Shown one piece after another: positions 62,810-64,000 of a stretch of DNA of 64,000 nucleotides; positions within the stretch are counted from its first letter, which is position 1; every line of letters begins with the position of its first letter. The stretch is from positions 22,011,232 to 22,075,231 of the forward strand of contig OW388300.1 of NCBI GenBank assembly GCA_936450465.1, in the 5' to 3' direction. Origin of the DNA: Gibbula magus. Taxonomy: Eukaryota; Mollusca; Gastropoda; Trochida; Trochidae. The translations under genes were made by a program, and so were the position numbers. The notes beneath the pieces were generated by a model, which saw only the letters and a list, made by a program, of their open reading frames with translations, was not told the DNA's origin and searched no databases.

Positions 62810-63951
62810 TCAATTTCGATTTAGTTGATCCAGGTTAAAACCGGGTATAGGGAACAGGTGCTCAATTCTGAAATGAACAAAAACGCAAACATAAGTTTCA
62901 GTATAGGACATAATGTGTAATAAACTATTAAAAACAACTATTCTGATAATGTTCATATTGAGATGAGATGCAGCTAAGCAAAATTAAATATATTTATATG
63001 TGACAACATAATAATAAATAATAATTTACATACATGTAATCGAGCTGTTCCCTTAACCGGGCCACCTCTGCTTTTAGGAGGTTAACCTCCTCCTGTATGG
63101 GCCTAACTGTGGGGGCTGGTTGGGCCATCAATACCGTTCTATAACAAAAAGTTGTGACATAGGTAAAATACTCTGAATTTACACAGGACATCAAATACAT
63201 TATAGTCATTTAAGAGAAAACATCAACTTACAAGGGTGAGGCAGGTCGATAGGGTGCAGGTGGGGGTGAGGGTGGGGCTGCAGCTGATGGCGCAGCTTGT
63301 TGCTGCATCTGTTGCTGCATCTGCTGCTGCTGTTTTAAAAAAAAACATGAAAACAATTTAGTAGTTCATTAATCTTCCGTTTTTTTTTATGTGTCTTTCG
63401 TTTGTTTCTTAATTAGTTCAGCAGGGAAAATAAACCCTAGTTGTTTCAAACTGTGAACACAATAAATTAAATTGTATTAAAGAAAAGAAAATAAAAAATA
63501 GGAATACTTACAGCCTCCATTTCTTCAAGAAAATGGATGATTTCTTGATCATCCCTGTAACCAACAGATTATTATGTTTTACAGTATAAGTTAACTCATT
63601 ATGAAGGGACTTTTAATAAATCTATCTACTTTTATAGTCATACACATGATAAACTTTTTAAAAAAACATTCATTTCTTAAAACTGAAGAAGATTAACAAA
63701 TGGAGATTAACAAAATCATATAAATCTTAGAGGGGATACACCCTTCAAAAGTACTGAGAAAAAATTAAATAGCAGAATATAACTTACACAGTAGCAAAGT
63801 GGGGTTCAAACCCATCCTGTGCATTTTCATCACTGAAAAAGATAACCAAAAAAAGTTATAGTAAGGAATAGTAACATGTATGTATGATAAAAACTAGAAA
63901 TGTAAATTCATATTAAAATTAAGTGTTGGGAATAACTCACAAGTTTTCCAT
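62810..63951 (-). CDS. Six-exon gene: Q-rich, Pro/Ala-rich protein with a leucine-zipper-like helix
   Basis: Exons, 5' to 3': 63951-63941, 63832-63788, 63554-63512, 63329-63232, 63138-63034 and 62867-62810. All junctions have GT/AG sites and the phases agree, giving 119 aa from the ATG at 63951. The frame stays open upstream to the window edge, so the protein may begin further right. Regions: an acidic start (MENFDENAQDGFEPHFATVD, EIIHFLEEME), then QQQMQQQMQQQ, a Pro/Ala/Ser stretch, a heptad-like helix (EEVNLLKAEVARLREQLDYI), and the end HLFPIPGFNLDQLNRN. The coiled coil suggests dimerisation. No basic DNA-binding region is visible, so it is not a clear bZIP factor. I cannot name the family. 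Confidence 0.75.
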
Positions 63952-64000
63952 AGTGCTGCGGTACAGGATGTATGGTAGAACATGGAATGTACATAGACCT

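Overview
The window is AT-rich eukaryotic DNA, most likely from a marine invertebrate and plausibly a mollusc, though I cannot fix the taxon. It has spliced genes with GT/AG introns and TATA promoters, long (TA)n microsatellites, several small DNA transposons and a hammerhead-like repeat. There is no sign of operons or of bacterial gene density. Long reading frames are scarce because the real exons are short.

The main content, about 3.6-60.2 kb, is a tandem array of eight units. Each unit is a divergent pair of small genes. Family A is on the minus strand (A1-A8) and family B on the plus strand (B1-B8). Both have the same three-exon plan: a short non-coding first exon just downstream of a TATA-like box, a second exon with the ATG and a signal peptide, a phase-1 intron after 'MNT', and a third exon with the rest of the peptide. 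The products are 87 aa (A) and 88 aa (B), predicted secreted. The mature part of about 63-64 aa has no cysteine except residues at the cleavage boundary, and ends in a near-invariant tail (W-x-F-L-M-D-G-F...D-M-G-L). A and B share the 'MNTG..TNT' start and the tail, so they look like ancient inverted paralogs. I do not recognise the family.

Layout: 0-3.6 kb, flank with only doubtful reading frames. A1/B1 4.6-9.0 kb. A2/B2 10.8-16.6 kb, with a 1.4-kb insertion in B2 intron 1 that carries its own 3-exon gene. A3/B3 and A4/B4 18.7-30.3 kb, a nearly identical 6.84-kb duplication. A5/B5 32.0-36.5 kb. A 3.5-kb TIR transposon with palindromic subterminal repeats at 37.0-40.5 kb. A6/B6 and A7/B7 41.8-52.5 kb, a nearly identical 6.25-kb duplication in which A7 is a visible crossover product. 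A8/B8 54.3-58.8 kb. An inverted repeat with hammerhead-ribozyme-like cores at 59.6-59.9 kb. The right flank, 60.3-64 kb, holds local repeats and a well-supported six-exon minus-strand gene of about 119 aa with a Q-rich, Pro/Ala-rich and leucine-zipper-like protein.

The gene pairs appear to be expressed from shared promoter regions of about 1.1 kb. Unequal crossing-over has expanded and homogenised the array. The mobile elements sit in introns, UTRs and spacers, and all sixteen coding copies read open.
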